Both the position numbers and the translations under genes were made by a program. A stretch of 64,000 bases of DNA, taken from the NCBI RefSeq assembly GCF_032854445.1, contig NC_088301.1, forward strand, positions 2,110,001 through 2,174,000, given 5' to 3'. Under the pieces are notes generated by a model. The model did not search any database. It saw nothing but the letters and a program-made list of their open reading frames with translations, and was not told the origin of the DNA. Below are positions 11,301-21,559 of this stretch, in pieces; position 1 is the stretch's first letter, and each line of letters opens with the position of its first letter. This DNA comes from Liolophura sinensis (lineage: Eukaryota > Mollusca > Polyplacophora > Chitonida > Chitonidae).

Positions 11301-11494
11301 CTGCCATCGGCTTGGGCCTTTTGCAGCTGAAACCTGAGGCCTAGTTGGAACTTAACCCCGTTGAGTGCCAGGTCTTCTTCTAGCTTCTGGCGAATAATGG
11401 CTCCAATTTCTTCTAAGAAAGCTACTGGGTCCGTCCAAACGCCTTCGGGTACGCCTATCTGCCAGACCCTAAGGAGATTCCTTATGTCCGGCCG
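8376..11494 (-). pseudogene. Protein-primed family B DNA polymerase of the Polinton, multiply broken
   Basis: This replicates the element. Reading from 11,494 downward: an N-terminal region; a GGSYIPLP and NVKNKDDDCLRWALL block (10.99-11.12 kb); a zinc/HNH endonuclease VII-like finger with CHVC, DHCHITGKYRGA and CNL (10.43-10.53 kb); exonuclease motifs HNLRGYDGHLL (about 10.36 kb) and YTDLYCRTDVLLL (about 9.94 kb); polymerase motif A YLDANNLYGWAM (9.64-9.68 kb); motif B KLMNNSVFGK (about 9.18 kb); motif C YTDTDS (about 8.88-8.90 kb); and the C-terminus to a stop at 8376. Breaks are in-frame stops at 11,249-11,251 (TAG), 9435-9437 (TAG) and 8934-8936 (TAA), and frameshifts near 10,740, 8800 and 8633. 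The motifs survive although the gene cannot be read through. About 1040 codons. Confidence 0.9.
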
Positions 11495-11507
11495 GTGTTA
11501 GTGAATT

Positions 11508-11774
11508 CTAGTTTCTTTTACCCTGTATTCCGCCTAGCAATTCATCCAACTCCTCGTTACTGAGGGGGTTCTTGACGTCTTGCTTCAACTTCTCGTTACT
11601 TCGGGAGTTCTTGATGTCTTGCAGCCGCTTCAACTCAGCCACAGCCGTTTTCTGCTTGTTGAGGATCCCGTGCAATTCTTCCAAGGCATTGCGGGACCGT
11701 GGGTACTTGGGTCGCACACCTAGGAGCGTCTCAAACTCCTCCCGTAGTGCTCGCGCTTTTTGATGGTGCCTCAT
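11508..11774 (-). CDS. Truncated paralogue of the neighbouring zinc-finger gene
   Basis: This 88-codon frame starts at the ATG at 11,772-11,774. Its first 45 or so residues closely match the start of the zinc-finger protein at 11,886-12,311: both share an ARAL-EE-ETL-GVRP-YPRSR-ALEEL pattern and a KTA motif. After that it lacks the cysteine region and has a charged tail made of two copies of a short repeat (DIKNSRSNEKLK and DVKNPLSNEELD, at about 11,540-11,625). It lies just upstream of the polymerase on the same strand. It looks like a partial gene duplicate; whether it is expressed is unknown. The conserved part is probably a helical interaction domain. Confidence 0.5.
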   Translation of the reverse strand: MRHHQKARALREEFETLLGVRPKYPRSRNALEELHGILNKQKTAVAELKRLQDIKNSRSNEKLKQDVKNPLSNEELDELLGGIQGKRN

Positions 11775-11911
11775 TGTACGCGCAGTTTGCCTAGTGGCGA
11801 TGCTTCACTAATATGAAATTTCGATAGCCGCCAACTGTTTGTACTCGCCGTTGTGCAATATCGTCGTATGCCTAGTGGTGTCTCTCTAATATGAAATTTC
11901 GATAGCCGCCA
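11775..11911 (-). repeat. Two tandem stubs of the zinc-finger gene 3' end
   Basis: A block of about 60 bases containing AATATGAAATTTCGATAGCC occurs at 11,775-11,831 and again at 11,848-11,911. The second copy is the true 3' end (LAAIEISY and stop) of the gene at 11,886-12,311. The first encodes the same ending preceded by EYKQ instead of ECKR, which marks the remains of another, nearly deleted gene copy. Confidence 0.65.
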
Positions 11912-12311
11912 GCCGTTTGCACTCGTCCAAGAAATCCTTGTGCCTCTGCTGCGTTTCACGCGTCTGGACATTATGATATCCACAGGCCCAGCAAAGCGGA
12001 ATTTTGTTTTTAACGCCCCGACCACAGCGAATACATGGCTGGGTGCCAGGACCTTTCCGCAGACGGTATAGGTGGAAGCCGCAGTACTCCCCCAGACAAC
12101 TCTTACCACAGAGCTCCGTGGTGCCGATGAGAAGCCACCGGCAATTATTGAGACTCTTTGGCATGCTGTCTTGCTTCCCAGCCGTTTTATACCTGTCGAA
12201 GAACCCCTGCAATTCTTCCAAGGCAATGCGGGACCGTGGGTACCTGGGCCGCACACCTATGAGCGTCTCATACTCCTCCAGTAGTGCTCGTGCTTCTTGG
12301 TGATTGGTCAT
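11886..12311 (-). CDS. Small zinc-finger protein of the Polinton
   Basis: An intact 141-codon frame starts at the ATG at 12,309-12,311 (MTNHQEARALLEEYETL). Residues 1-45 form a helical domain shared with the paralogue at 11,508-11,774. Residues about 53-78 hold a first cysteine cluster (NNCRWLL, LCGKSCLGEYCGFH), and residues about 93-112 a second, with CIRC and CWACGYH, so two zinc-binding knuckles are likely. The ending LAAIEISY is followed by a stop at 11,886. Nucleic-acid binding, for example in replication or regulation next to the polymerase, is a reasonable inference but is not shown. It is one of the few frames in the element without a visible break. Confidence 0.65.
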   Translation of the reverse strand: MTNHQEARALLEEYETLIGVRPRYPRSRIALEELQGFFDRYKTAGKQDSMPKSLNNCRWLLIGTTELCGKSCLGEYCGFHLYRLRKGPGTQPCIRCGRGVKNKIPLCWACGYHNVQTRETQQRHKDFLDECKRLAAIEISY

Positions 12312-12385
12312 TGTACACGCCGTTGTGCAATATCGCCGTATGCCTAGTTGCGATGTCTCTCTAATATGAAATTTTGATAGCCGCC
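12312..12385 (-). repeat. Third stub of the zinc-finger gene 3' end
   Basis: This segment repeats the gene tail and spacer block seen at 11,775-11,911 (GTTGTGCAATATCG, ATGCCTAG and AATATGAAATTT). It shows that a further gene copy once lay on the outer side of the zinc-finger gene. Confidence 0.65.
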
Positions 12386-12392
12386 AGACCCT

Positions 12393-12610
12393 CCGCTGGG
12401 GAGCTGGGGGCCTCTATTTGTTCTGGGAAGGGCCCCAAGTGGAGGGTGCGCCAGAACCTATAGTGTGTATACGCCTCGAGATGGGGCTGGGAGCCCCTAT
12501 TTGTCAGGGGGAGGGTGTTCAGGGAATGGGGGGTTGGGAGCCTCTATTTGTTATGCGGAGGGCCCCAAGGGGGGGGGGGGGATGCCAGAACCTATACTCT
12601 GCATACTACT
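12393..12610. repeat. GC-rich degenerate tandem repeat, probable right terminal region of the Polinton
   Basis: A unit containing GGGAGCCTCTATTTGT and CCAGAACCTATA occurs at about 12,400-12,476 and 12,530-12,610 (138 bases between equivalent points), with a partial copy at about 12,485. A run of 13 G lies near 12,570-12,582. The DNA beyond about 12,620 becomes AT-rich. The sequence ends in CATACTACT near 12,608; Polinton termini typically begin AG and end CT, so the element may end there. Confidence 0.45.
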
Positions 12611-12846
12611 TGTGGTAGTTTTTTTCCGTGGCAATGTTCGGAGACGAAGGGCGTATCCCATGACTTTAGGCCGAATTCAACATAAACACCATTATGCAAG
12701 ACAGGCAGAGTGGCTATGTAATGTAAATCTCGAGGTATGAACTTTCCAATCAGTAATACCACTGATGGGATCGTACTAGTCTTACCCCATGCTTAATCCT
12801 TGCGAACTGTGAAGACGAAAACATCTTTTCTGTGAGTCGTCCCAGG

Positions 12847-14170
12847 TCAGCTAATGCCCTTCAGCGCAGAAGTGCATGTGAGCTGCGGAGTATTGACGTG
12901 CAGTAAGTTGTTCCAGAATTTGGAAAAATTGCATAAGGGAGAATGTTTTTTCCACTGTCTCTGGGTTAAAAGCGTGGAAGTGTCGACCATCTGGTTGACA
13001 TGCACTTGAAGTGGCCGTACTTGATGAGACGAACATTCAAATCGCTGGTCTGCTTGCAGTAAACTCTGTTTTGTACCTAGTACTGGGTTACGCTCAGTTC
13101 GTGTTCCGACAGTATCCCACTTTATATCTGGGTTAACCAATCTTAGCTTACATACACTGGCGACCCTACTCTTCCCTGACCTCTTAAACCTAATGTGAGC
13201 TACCGGTCCATTAAGCTTAAAGACCTCAAACTGTGGGTCACAGTGGGACGTGAGTTTAATCCGTACTCCATATATTGGTATCCAAGACAGTATCACCTAT
13301 TCTAAAATCACCCTCACTGGCACGCTTGTTGAGCTGCTCTCGATTATTCAAACGAGATTTTTCATTCTCAACTCTGGTACATCTGGAGCGTTGCCTAACG
13401 CCGTCAATCTATCACTCAGATCATTGGAAGCATCGACTGACAATGTCAGTTGTAACCTGGCTCTACAGCCGTAAGTGAAAAAGGAGGGTGTGAACCAGTG
13501 GACAAATGGGTTGTATTGCAATATGGTACTAAATCAGCAGACAACTAACTCTCCCAGTTTTGAGATTGAATTTAAACTAGTTTCTGCAACAAATCTTTCA
13601 AAGTTCTGTTAAAGCGTTCAGTTTTCTCGTTAGGTTGGGGGCTGTAAGGAGTTCCTCTCTGATGAATATCTACTGATATTAATTCGGTTTAAATTCCTTA
13701 CCTAAATCGGTTATTAAGATTTCTGGAACCGTACGTCGAGCACATTCGGCCTTCTCTTCCACATTACAACCTGTTTTTGCTCTAATAGGGAAAGCCGTAT
13801 AACAGCAAATAATAGATCATTTGCATAAGTTTCCTTTGAGTGAAGGATGAACAGGTTCCACTAAGTCCATGTCTATTAGATGTCCTGGGGAGTTTGGTAC
13901 AGGCATTTCATTGTACCGTGATCTCACTTGGGGTATTACGCATCTAAACCGGACGACCATCGGGTCGACGATATTATGAACCATATGCTCGTCTGAGACA
14001 CAGAACGTATCTGGATATTCGAGGCGTTGCTGCTCTCTAAGTTTCTCTATCTCAACACCAACATTTTCTACTGGGACGAAGGGTAAGACATCTTCTACCA
14101 CGTATGGAATGACGTAATCATTTATGTCAATGGAAGCTATTTCGATCGGATCTCTTAACCGGGACAGCAT
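12847..14170 (-). pseudogene. Gypsy spacer and integrase remnant
   Basis: The 13,817-14,170 frame (ADMLSRLRDPIEIASIDIND...) is the linker after RNase H. Near 13,566-13,606 the minus strand encodes ERFNRTLKDLLQKLV, the catalytic Glu block of the integrase. The 12,847-13,296 frame gives the integrase C-terminal domain (FEVFKLNGPVAHIR and VSVCKLRLVNP-like). The gene is broken by several stops and deletions. Confidence 0.7.
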
Positions 14171-14269
14171 ATCTGCCCGGATATTTCTACTCCGTTAAAT
14201 GTATTCAATTTGACAGCCATACTCTGCAATGAGAACGGCCCATCGTTGGATCTTAGTGTTTTTTCCTTC

Positions 14270-14476
14270 TCAGGCAAACAGACTTTTCAATAGTTTGTAA
14301 TCTGTATACGCTAAAAAAGAAGCTCCATACAAATATGGGCGTAGTTTCTGTAAAGCATATATCACAGCATACGCCTCTTCCATAACTGGCCAATTCAGCT
14401 GACTATCTTTTAGTGCACAGTATACATATTGAACTTTGTCGATTAGAATCGCATCTATATTTGCATTTAATTGCAT
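14270..14476 (-). pseudogene. Gypsy RNase H fragment
   Basis: The 68-codon frame includes LNWPVMEEAYAVIYALQKLR and YLYGASFLAYTDYKLLKSL, the typical Gypsy RNase H sequence that follows the reverse transcriptase. The second part normally reads TDHKPL; here it is TDYKLL. Confidence 0.75.
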
Positions 14477-14520
14477 TGGTGTATAGTTTGAAAGGTTTCT
14501 GTAAATTTGGGTAAGTTAGT

Positions 14521-15500
14521 ACTATGTCACTGCAAAGACAGGAGAGGCTGAACGATATTAGCATAATTATGTATACATGCTCTAGGATACCCAGTCATGC
14601 CCAACAAGGAACGAATTTCACCCACATTCATTGGCGGGTGCGTACATTTAATAGCTGTCACTATCAAAATCTGATACTTTCGCCAAAAATGTGGTCATCT
14701 AACAAATCTACAGAGGATACTACAAAAACACATTTTTTCTCTCTTAAGCATTAAATTAAACTCAGACGGGTGTGCAAAAACAAGAGACAAATACTTTTAC
14801 GCTCGCCTATGTTTCAGGAGTAAATAATAATATTATCAACGTACACAAAAACACACTCACCGATAAACTCTCGAACTATGTCGTTCGTTGCTCTCTGAAA
14901 AATTGAGCCAGCATTGCAAAAACCATGTCGGGACCTCCGTGGCTCAGTCGGTTAGCGCGCTAGCGCAGCGTAATGACCCAGGAGTCTCTCACCAATGCGG
15001 TCGCTGTGAGTTCAAGCCTAGCTCATGCTGGCTTCCTCTCCGGCCGTACGTGGGAAGGTCTGTCAGCAACCTGCGGATGGTCGTGGGCGTCTCCCGGGCT
15101 CTGCTCGGTTTCCTCCCACCATCATGCTGGCCGCCGTCGTATAAGTGAAATATTCTTGAGTACGGCGTAAAACACCAATCAAAAAAAAAATCCAAAAAAA
15201 TCAAAAAACATGTCCATTCGAACAAATTTTCACAGCGAATAAAAGCTGTTTTCTAGACATCAACCTTAGCTACTGGAATTTGCCAATATTCTATTTTTAA
15301 ATCTAGCGTTGTAAAAACAGAAGCACCTCCTAAAGAATGAAAGCGTTCAATTTTCTATAGTCAATACAGAAACGCGTTAAGCCATCTTTCTTAGGAACCA
15401 AAGTGATGGGGGACGCATCACAAATGGTGATGTCGATAGTCTAATTACTCCAGCCTCTTACATCTCTCGCACTTCGTTTCGTCAGGGACATCCGGTACGC
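14521..15500 (-). pseudogene. Gypsy reverse transcriptase remnant
   Basis: The minus strand near 15,340-15,430 encodes ITLVPKKDGLTRFCIDYRKL, the conserved fingers/palm block of Gypsy reverse transcriptase. The catalytic block near 14,826-14,870 reads FVYVDNIIIYS followed by a stop, so the second catalytic Asp of YVDD is Asn. A SINE at about 14,931-15,200 splits the gene. The enzyme cannot be active. Confidence 0.75.
14931..15200 (+). mobile_element. Full-length tRNA-derived SINE (family A)
   Basis: The 5' part resembles a tRNA (CTCCGTGGCTCAGTCGGTTA, an A-box-like stretch, then a degenerate B box near TGAGTTCAAGCC). The body has a conserved central domain (GGCCGCCGTCGTATAAGTGA, TTGAGTACGGCGTAAAACAC) and an A-rich tail. 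It is inserted in the Gypsy reverse transcriptase. Eight or more truncated relatives occur in this window. Confidence 0.85.
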
Positions 15501-15699
15501 ACGTTGTCTGATGGGCGGGTGATTTCCGGTTAGAATGGTGCACATGACGCTAGGATGTGTTCCTCCAGCACCAACGTCGTGGCGCTGGTCCAACACCGTA
15601 TCAATGCTCGGGTATCCAGTGGTTTCCTTTACTGTTGGTACCAGGCCACGTGATGTGCGGGTTACAAGCAGCTACGCTTGGTCAAACCATTTCATTTTT

Positions 15700-16134
15700 C
15701 TATGAGGGTAGTAAAGTTGTGCTGTCTCCAAGTGACCACAGAATGAACTGATGATCTATATCCTGTACGACAACAACGGATATGGGAGAAGCATGTTCAA
15801 ACCTCACCATAGTTTGTCCAAGAACTGGGAATGGGGTGTCATTTAAAGCGTACAACGTTCTGCACTTACATAAAGGTCCTCTGGCCGACAGTTTCCCCCA
15901 GGCATCCTGTCTTATCGGAGAGGTTGGTCCAGTGTCTATTAAGGCTGTTAACAGTGAACAATCTATATTGATAATGTTATAATGTCCTTGGCAACTGGCC
16001 GTTTCCTGCTGGTTCTCTGACCTCCGCCTGTTGTTGTCGCTTGTCATCTCTGATTGTGCACTCAGACTGTACATGTCCCTTTTTAAAAGTAAAAGGATAG
16101 TATTAACTTTTTCTGGACTCTTCGTGGCTGTCAA
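15700..16134 (-). pseudogene. Gypsy aspartic protease fragment
   Basis: The frame contains TALIDTGPTSP, the retropepsin active-site DTG (at about 15,928-15,939) with the usual Ala replaced by Pro, and a downstream hydrophobic strand-like segment (ISVVVVQDIDHQFIL). It lies upstream of the reverse transcriptase pieces on the same strand. No complete start or gag region is seen. Confidence 0.65.
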
Positions 16135-16284
16135 TTCGCAGAAATTTTGGTAATTTGTTCCGTAAAGTAGTAACGTTGCCTCTCCATGGTTTCCTTGGTC
16201 TTCTTGATTTCATCCAGACATTGGAGGACTGCGTCCCGAGCCGCTCTAATTTCCATGGGCTCATGTCCTTCCATGCCCATAGTC

Positions 16285-16442
16285 TTGTTTTATTTATTTC
16301 ATTGGTGTTTTACACCGTACTCAAGAATATTTCATTTATACCACGGCGGCCAGCATTATGGTGGGAGAACCCGGGGAAAACGCACGATATTCCCACGAAC
16401 GGCAGCATAGGCTGGACTTGAACTCACAACGCCCGCATTGGT
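16285..16442 (-). mobile_element. SINE family A, 5'-truncated
   Basis: The reverse complement carries the conserved body (GTACGGTGTAAAACACCAAT) and an AAATAAATAAA tail at the low-coordinate end. It ends at about 16,442, inside the central domain. Confidence 0.75.
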
Positions 16443-16879
16443 TAGTTAAAACTCTAAGTTACTATAAACTATAAGTTAAAGCTGTGTTAAAACTCCAAGT
16501 TCTTCCAAGTGTTGATCTGCGTATTAATAAGATTTAAGATCCGTCCTATTAATTTAGCTTCTACAGGTGGCCTTTTCTTATCTGACAGTTCATATAATTA
16601 TTAGTATCGGAAACAGCTGTCAGATGAGGAGAAAAACTCATGTATAAGGCACGATACATCACTTGACCCATTCTCAAAACAATAGAGAACTTATTTTTCC
16701 CGGAATGGTTTTGTTGGACTACAAAATTATAACATATTTGATTTGACCCGGATAAAGTAAGGTTCACCTGAACAGAAATTCCTACTGGAATCAGCGTGTA
16801 CAAAACAGCGTCTAGATTCGACCACAGAACACACAATAAGTGGACTGTCTCCGAAAACACAACAGTCACAATCTAATGG
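16443..16879. other. AT-rich spacer without a recognisable gene
   Basis: A 102-codon minus-strand frame at 16,561-16,869 is present but has no recognisable motif and is not supported by composition. I see nothing else here. Confidence 0.3.
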
Positions 16880-17390
16880 GTATTTCAGGGGAAGAGGTTG
16901 GGGTCGGAGAAGGTACGTTGGGGTTCAGAACCCTGTTGTTTCCGGTGTGGACAACTGGGGCACCTGAAGATAACTGGTGCCATGTTAGACAAGATCAAGT
17001 AGATTTCGACGAGAAAGGGCCTATGGGAAAATCAGTACGTATAAAATCCGTATGCTCTATAGTCTGCCTGACGGATCACTTTGCGGCGGGAACGAAGCTT
17101 CGATCGCCATGGTAGGTGTTATGGTCCAAGCTTTACTGGACATTGGTGCTAAGGTCTCGACGGTTTGTGAAAGCCTTTAGTAATAACTTAAGCATCCTGG
17201 CCATGACTAACTTGCCGTCAGTTGTAGATTTTCAATGTGCTGATGGACAGACACTGCCCTACTTTGGATATACAGTTGGATATACCAATGTTGAGGATGC
17301 TGAGATGTCTAATCGTCCTCAGGCTTGCTTGGTTTTGGAGGTTTCTGACGGTAAATATACACACAACATGGAGTGTACTCTTTACTACAG
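16880..17390 (+). mobile_element. Second LTR-retrotransposon relic: gag zinc knuckle and protease
   Basis: On the plus strand, 16,937-16,981 encodes CFRCGQLGHLK, a CCHC zinc knuckle whose last Cys is missing. About 140 bases later ALLDIGAKVSTVCESL at 17,130-17,175 is a retropepsin motif with DTG changed to DIG. The order gag then protease fits a Gypsy-type element in the opposite orientation to the one at 12.8-16.1 kb. It is cut off by a microsatellite. Confidence 0.6.
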
Positions 17391-17410
17391 GTCAGTCCCG
17401 TCCCGTTACT

Positions 17411-17412
<2 letters not shown>

Positions 17413-17503
<91 letters not shown>
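17413..17503. repeat. Compound (TA)n(TG)n microsatellite
   Basis: An unbroken run of TA dinucleotides passes directly into TG dinucleotides. Long reading frames through it (YIYIYI, CVCVCV) are artefacts. Confidence 0.95.
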
Positions 17504-17504
<1 letters not shown>

Positions 17505-18199
17505 GTATACTTGAGCGTCCGTTCTCAAAAAATCGTCATTGTGGTGTCCAAAACTTGTATTTCTCGAATTTTATCTTTCAGATATTTAAAATCTCGGCAA
17601 ACCCACTATTATAATCTTTTCAATCATAAACATATGAATGGTAACTTCAAATCATTGAAAGGTATTAATTTCATGGATATACTGTGCAGGGGATAACATA
17701 TATGGTCGCCCAAATATTTTTGTACATATTCAGATGGCAGTTGCCATGTATATATCACCTAAATGAATGCAATAATAACTCTCCTTTGGGTGACAATTAC
17801 TTATTCATATTCGCATGTACATATTCATTCAAATGACCAGGAAACTTTTAGATGTGATAATCTACATGATACGACCATAAAACACTTTGTATAAGCTCGG
17901 ACTAATATATGTGTTTATTAGTCTCAAGTATTAGCACCAATTTTATGAGCACCTCTGGTTCACCAATACTAAGAACAGATAGTGTTATATGTTTACCTTT
18001 TTATGGGCAGTGTTTTTACACAGGTAGTGTCATTCAGACGACCATAGGTGCAAACCTCTGAGCCAGAGAAATCTATAATTTTTTGTAGCTATTAATAATT
18101 TTTTAATGGTTAGTTAACGCCATACTAAAGAAAATTTCACAATATTTATAAAAATCAACCATCAAAAAGTAACTGACATGTCACAGTTGTGGAAGGCAG
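17504..18199. other. AT-rich DNA, nothing recognised
   Basis: No gene, repeat unit or structured element is visible in this stretch. Confidence 0.3.
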
Positions 18200-18490
18200 G
18201 CTAACTAATTGCAAGCCCATACACAACAAAGGGGCGCCTATTACTAAAAAGCCTCCAAGCCCCAAGATCAACGGATTTTGATTTTTGATTGCTACTTAAG
18301 GTCAAACTCAAGAATATTTCAATTATTTGATGGTGGCCAGATGTTATTGGTGGGGGAAAGCAGAGTGCCCGCGGTGAACCATCGGCTTTTGGCGAGTAAC
18401 TGGCAAACTGTCCCACATCCGACATATGCTCATACGAGGAATCTTGCAACTTCGTCTGAAAGGAGCGTATCTCAAAGTGGTAGAAGGCTG
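18200..18490 (-). mobile_element. SINE-like repeat related to family A
   Basis: The segment contains CAAGAATATTTCAATTAT and GGTGGCCAG, a diverged form of the family A body in the minus orientation, with an extra 3' region (AAAAATCAAAATCCG in reverse complement). The upper end resembles the SINE head region but is too diverged to delimit. Confidence 0.5.
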
Positions 18491-18599
18491 GGAATGTGCA
18501 GTGAGCTCTTCTTGTAACATCATATACAACTATTACCTGTTGCTACCACGGCCCCACAAACAACTGAAGAAGGGATTGAACCCACGTCTGGTGTGGCCT

Positions 18600-20200
18600 A
18601 TGACTGGACATGAATAAAGGAAGACTTTCTGTTAATGGTGAATATTCAGGATTTGGACCGTCACCAAAATGCAATGAATTGGCACTAATGGCCCATTCTT
18701 CATAGGTTCGAATTTTATATTAGAGGCACAGAGGATCTTGCTTCCTGTCCTCTAACTTAAAACATAGTACACAATGTATGTTATTGAACATAGCTGCATT
18801 TATTGTAATTTTCATGATTCACAAAAATGTATGCATGGAGTTTGACCCTGTCCTAAATGTTCACAATTCAAGGTAAAGTTTCATATGAAATGTGAGGTTT
18901 CTTTAATGGTGTTTGTGCCACATCTAAGTGTATTTCACTTTAGTGCAGTCAATGGTTAAAATTATGAATCGAATAGAATAAGTAATGTGGAATACAGCAT
19001 CACATCTGGAACTAAACCTGGTCATGTTATAGGACTCTCATCTAAACATCAACTAATTCAACAATCTGCTATTATTTAACACATTCTACTCAGCATTTTA
19101 CGTACAATTTGATTACCCTTCTCCATACGTTATTGCAAAACATTTTTCAACCTACTGACAATCTTTCAAGACGAAATCTGACAGTATTAGATATCATTTA
19201 CAGTATCAGAATGAGCTACAATATACAAGCTTTAAGTTGAACTAAACAATGTTATCGCCTGTTCCAAAATGAAACATACACAACTGTACTACAGTTTGGA
19301 CGACTTCATTATAACTAAGAGTGCTAAACAACTGCAAGATAACGTAGCCCCAGCTGACGATAATGTGGTTTTATATGTTGACATTCACATGATATTCACA
19401 GCAGACAGTACCAGACCCACCTGGAATAAACTCCCTTAGAGCCACACAAATGTAAAAATACAAACCCCTTGAGGTGTAAAATTTTCTCGCCACACAATTT
19501 ATTTTTGCTCGTTGACACCAAAACGTAAATTCATAACAGCGAGAATAAGCTCCTGCTTACTTCGCTGACCTTTATTTTCAACGCCATGCAGAGACAGAGT
19601 TAAAAGGGAAGCCCGACTGTGCAAGCTGAAACTCTAAATAGCCTCTAACTGAAGACAACTGATATTTGTCTTGTTTCTTTAAAAATTGTGCCCTGCCAAC
19701 ATACATGTCTGGACTATGGGAATGGGTCTCTATTTTCACAACACACAACTACGCTGTGTTCTGTCAATCCCATCAACATTACTAGTCAAATAATCAGTTT
19801 CCTCGAATTACTGTAATAAAATATTCACTCAGAGTGATATTTCAAATTGTGATTGAGAATCACAGAATGAGACTACATATTATTCTGCCACATACCTAGG
19901 CAACTTTGTGACATACCACACAGCAAACTAAAGAAATAACCTCTGAAATCTGACAACCATTCATAGTGTTACAAGAAGCATCTAATTAATTTATTAACAT
20001 TACTAAAATTTTTAATGAATTAATGAATTTAATGATAAATTAATGAAAAGAACAAGCAAACAAAGGCTGGTGTATATAATCATGAAGTTTCCACACCTGA
20101 GTAAGGAAGCTTGCGTTTTCGTGTTCATGATGAGTAATAACCGAGATATTGCAGTTCAAATTAAGCGAAAACGCACACTCCCCAGAAAGTCTTAAGTACT
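18600..20200. other. Long AT-rich stretch, nothing recognised
   Basis: Both strands are full of stops and I see no repeat family, splice-bounded coding segment or RNA gene. A short locally repeated TTAATGAA motif lies near 20,010-20,045. Confidence 0.3.
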
Positions 20201-20274
20201 GCCATCATGTTGTCAGATGAGCCAAGCAAATTCTAAATTTTAATCAACCATGGGCGGCTTATTTGTACAATTCA
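20201..20274 (+). repeat. Direct repeat copy 1 (partner at 22,072)
   Basis: This segment, including ATGTTGTCAGATGAGC and GGCTTATTTG, recurs with moderate divergence at 22,072-22,149 in the same orientation. Neither copy encodes a recognisable protein. Confidence 0.6.
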
Positions 20275-20765
20275 AAAAGGCCAGTATAGTGAAGCTTTGT
20301 GAACCTTTTGGTTAGGTTAACTACAAAAAGTTGAAATATTTTTGGTGAGTTCAGTCACTTGACATGGCGACCATGCTGGATTTTATTCAAAACCTTTAAA
20401 GTGTAACTTTTTTACTTCTTACCCGATTTTGCTCAAATTTAAAACATAGATACTACAGGCCTGATACAAAAAGGCCCTTGAAGTGGATCTGTGAATTTCA
20501 AAATTTCGTACCAGTGGATTTTTCTTCGAAAACATCAGGAGACCGTTTTTTCTATCGCCATATTGGATTTATGAAGAACTAGTTTAGAAATTACACCACC
20601 TAGGGGTATGTAATTTATGGTGTTCATTCTAAATTTGATTTTAAATTTTACTAAGAAATTATAACTTCTAATTTTACCTTAGTTTTTACTAGAAATTATA
20701 AGTTTTTCCGTTATTATGATTCAAAATCACCTATCACTGGGACCTCAACCGCTTTTTTGTCGTGG

Positions 20766-20865
20766 GTGTGCCCACCCACCATAATGCGTATAAGTGAAAT
20801 ATTCTTGAGTAAGGCGTAAAACACCAATTAAATAAAAAAAAAAATAAACCAATAAATAAAACAAA
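20766..20865 (+). mobile_element. SINE family A, 3' fragment
   Basis: The segment contains CACCATAATGCGTATAAGTG and AAGGCGTAAAACACCAATTA followed by an A/T tail. It has a small deletion of the GCCGCCGTC part of the body. Confidence 0.7.
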
Positions 20866-21559
20866 TCTATCACATTATTTATTCAGAACATCCGGTCCTT
20901 TGGAATGGAATAGACTTCCATTAACACTAAGATCACTTTCAGTCTTCCCACTGGCACTTTCAGTCTTCATTAAAATCTGTTCTACTTTCTAAGCCGCAAT
21001 CTTCAGTGTAACATAACACAATTAAGGCATAGTTGAGGTACACAAAATACATATATATGTACAAAATAAATATTTAGACACAAACTAAAATGTCAGCCTC
21101 AGGCTTCCAGTAATGTTATTACTAATATATGGGATAGAACGAGCTCAACCTGAAAATTATTCCCACCATGTATTATATCTTTCTAAACGTTATTGTTATC
21201 ACATTGTGTCAGTATTTTGTTGACGTCTCAAAATCCAATGTATGTATTTATTATTGCATGGCTAATAAAATCAATCGATTAGTCAATCAATTTATTAAAA
21301 CTAGACATGCGTGGGGAAGTGAGTGGAGATACACTTAATCCCATCCGCATTAAGTAATACGGCTTGAGAAATATTACTGATGATGCATATGCTACATGTC
21401 TATTATGTCGATCAAGTCTTCAGGTAACAGAAAAAAACTCAGTTTTTATTCTGTTACCTAAAAGAAACATGTCCAAGCAGGTGTAAGATATAATCCATGC
21501 CATAAAAACAAGAAATTTATTGAATACGACCTCCGTTTAAATAGGGTGTTGAACTGAAC

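Larger units (their letters stand above)
1..12610. mobile_element. Degraded Polinton/Maverick (adintovirus-like) element, left end outside window
   Basis: This block holds the hallmark Polinton set: a retroviral-type integrase, a protein-primed family B DNA polymerase, an A32/FtsK-like packaging ATPase and a major capsid protein, together with several further small genes. The block is visibly richer in GC than the following 51 kb and has almost no intergenic space. Genes are arranged in divergent and convergent pairs. The right boundary is inferred from a GC-rich repeat block at 12,393-12,610 followed by a sharp change to AT-rich DNA. The left terminus and its inverted repeat are not in the window, so the target duplication cannot be checked. 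At least six genes carry frameshifts or nonsense codons, which indicates an inactive copy. No adenovirus-type cysteine protease was recognised. Confidence 0.9.
12847..16134 (-). mobile_element. Degraded Ty3/Gypsy retrotransposon, pol region
   Basis: Reading the minus strand from 16,134 downward, recognisable pieces occur in the Gypsy order protease, reverse transcriptase, RNase H, integrase. Stops and frameshifts interrupt all of them, and a SINE is inserted in the reverse transcriptase. No LTRs were identified. Confidence 0.8.

Noticed and set aside
12418-12740. Small plus-strand genes in the GC-rich repeat block
   Set aside because: Gly/Pro-rich frames over a tandem repeat and poly-G run; no protein-like pattern.
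14931-15005. tRNA gene
   Set aside because: The tRNA-like segment is the head of a SINE with body and tail attached; the acceptor stem and B box do not form a functional tRNA.
17116-17514. 132-codon plus-strand protein
   Set aside because: Only the protease-like start is meaningful; the rest is a TA/TG microsatellite translated as YIYI and CVCV repeats.
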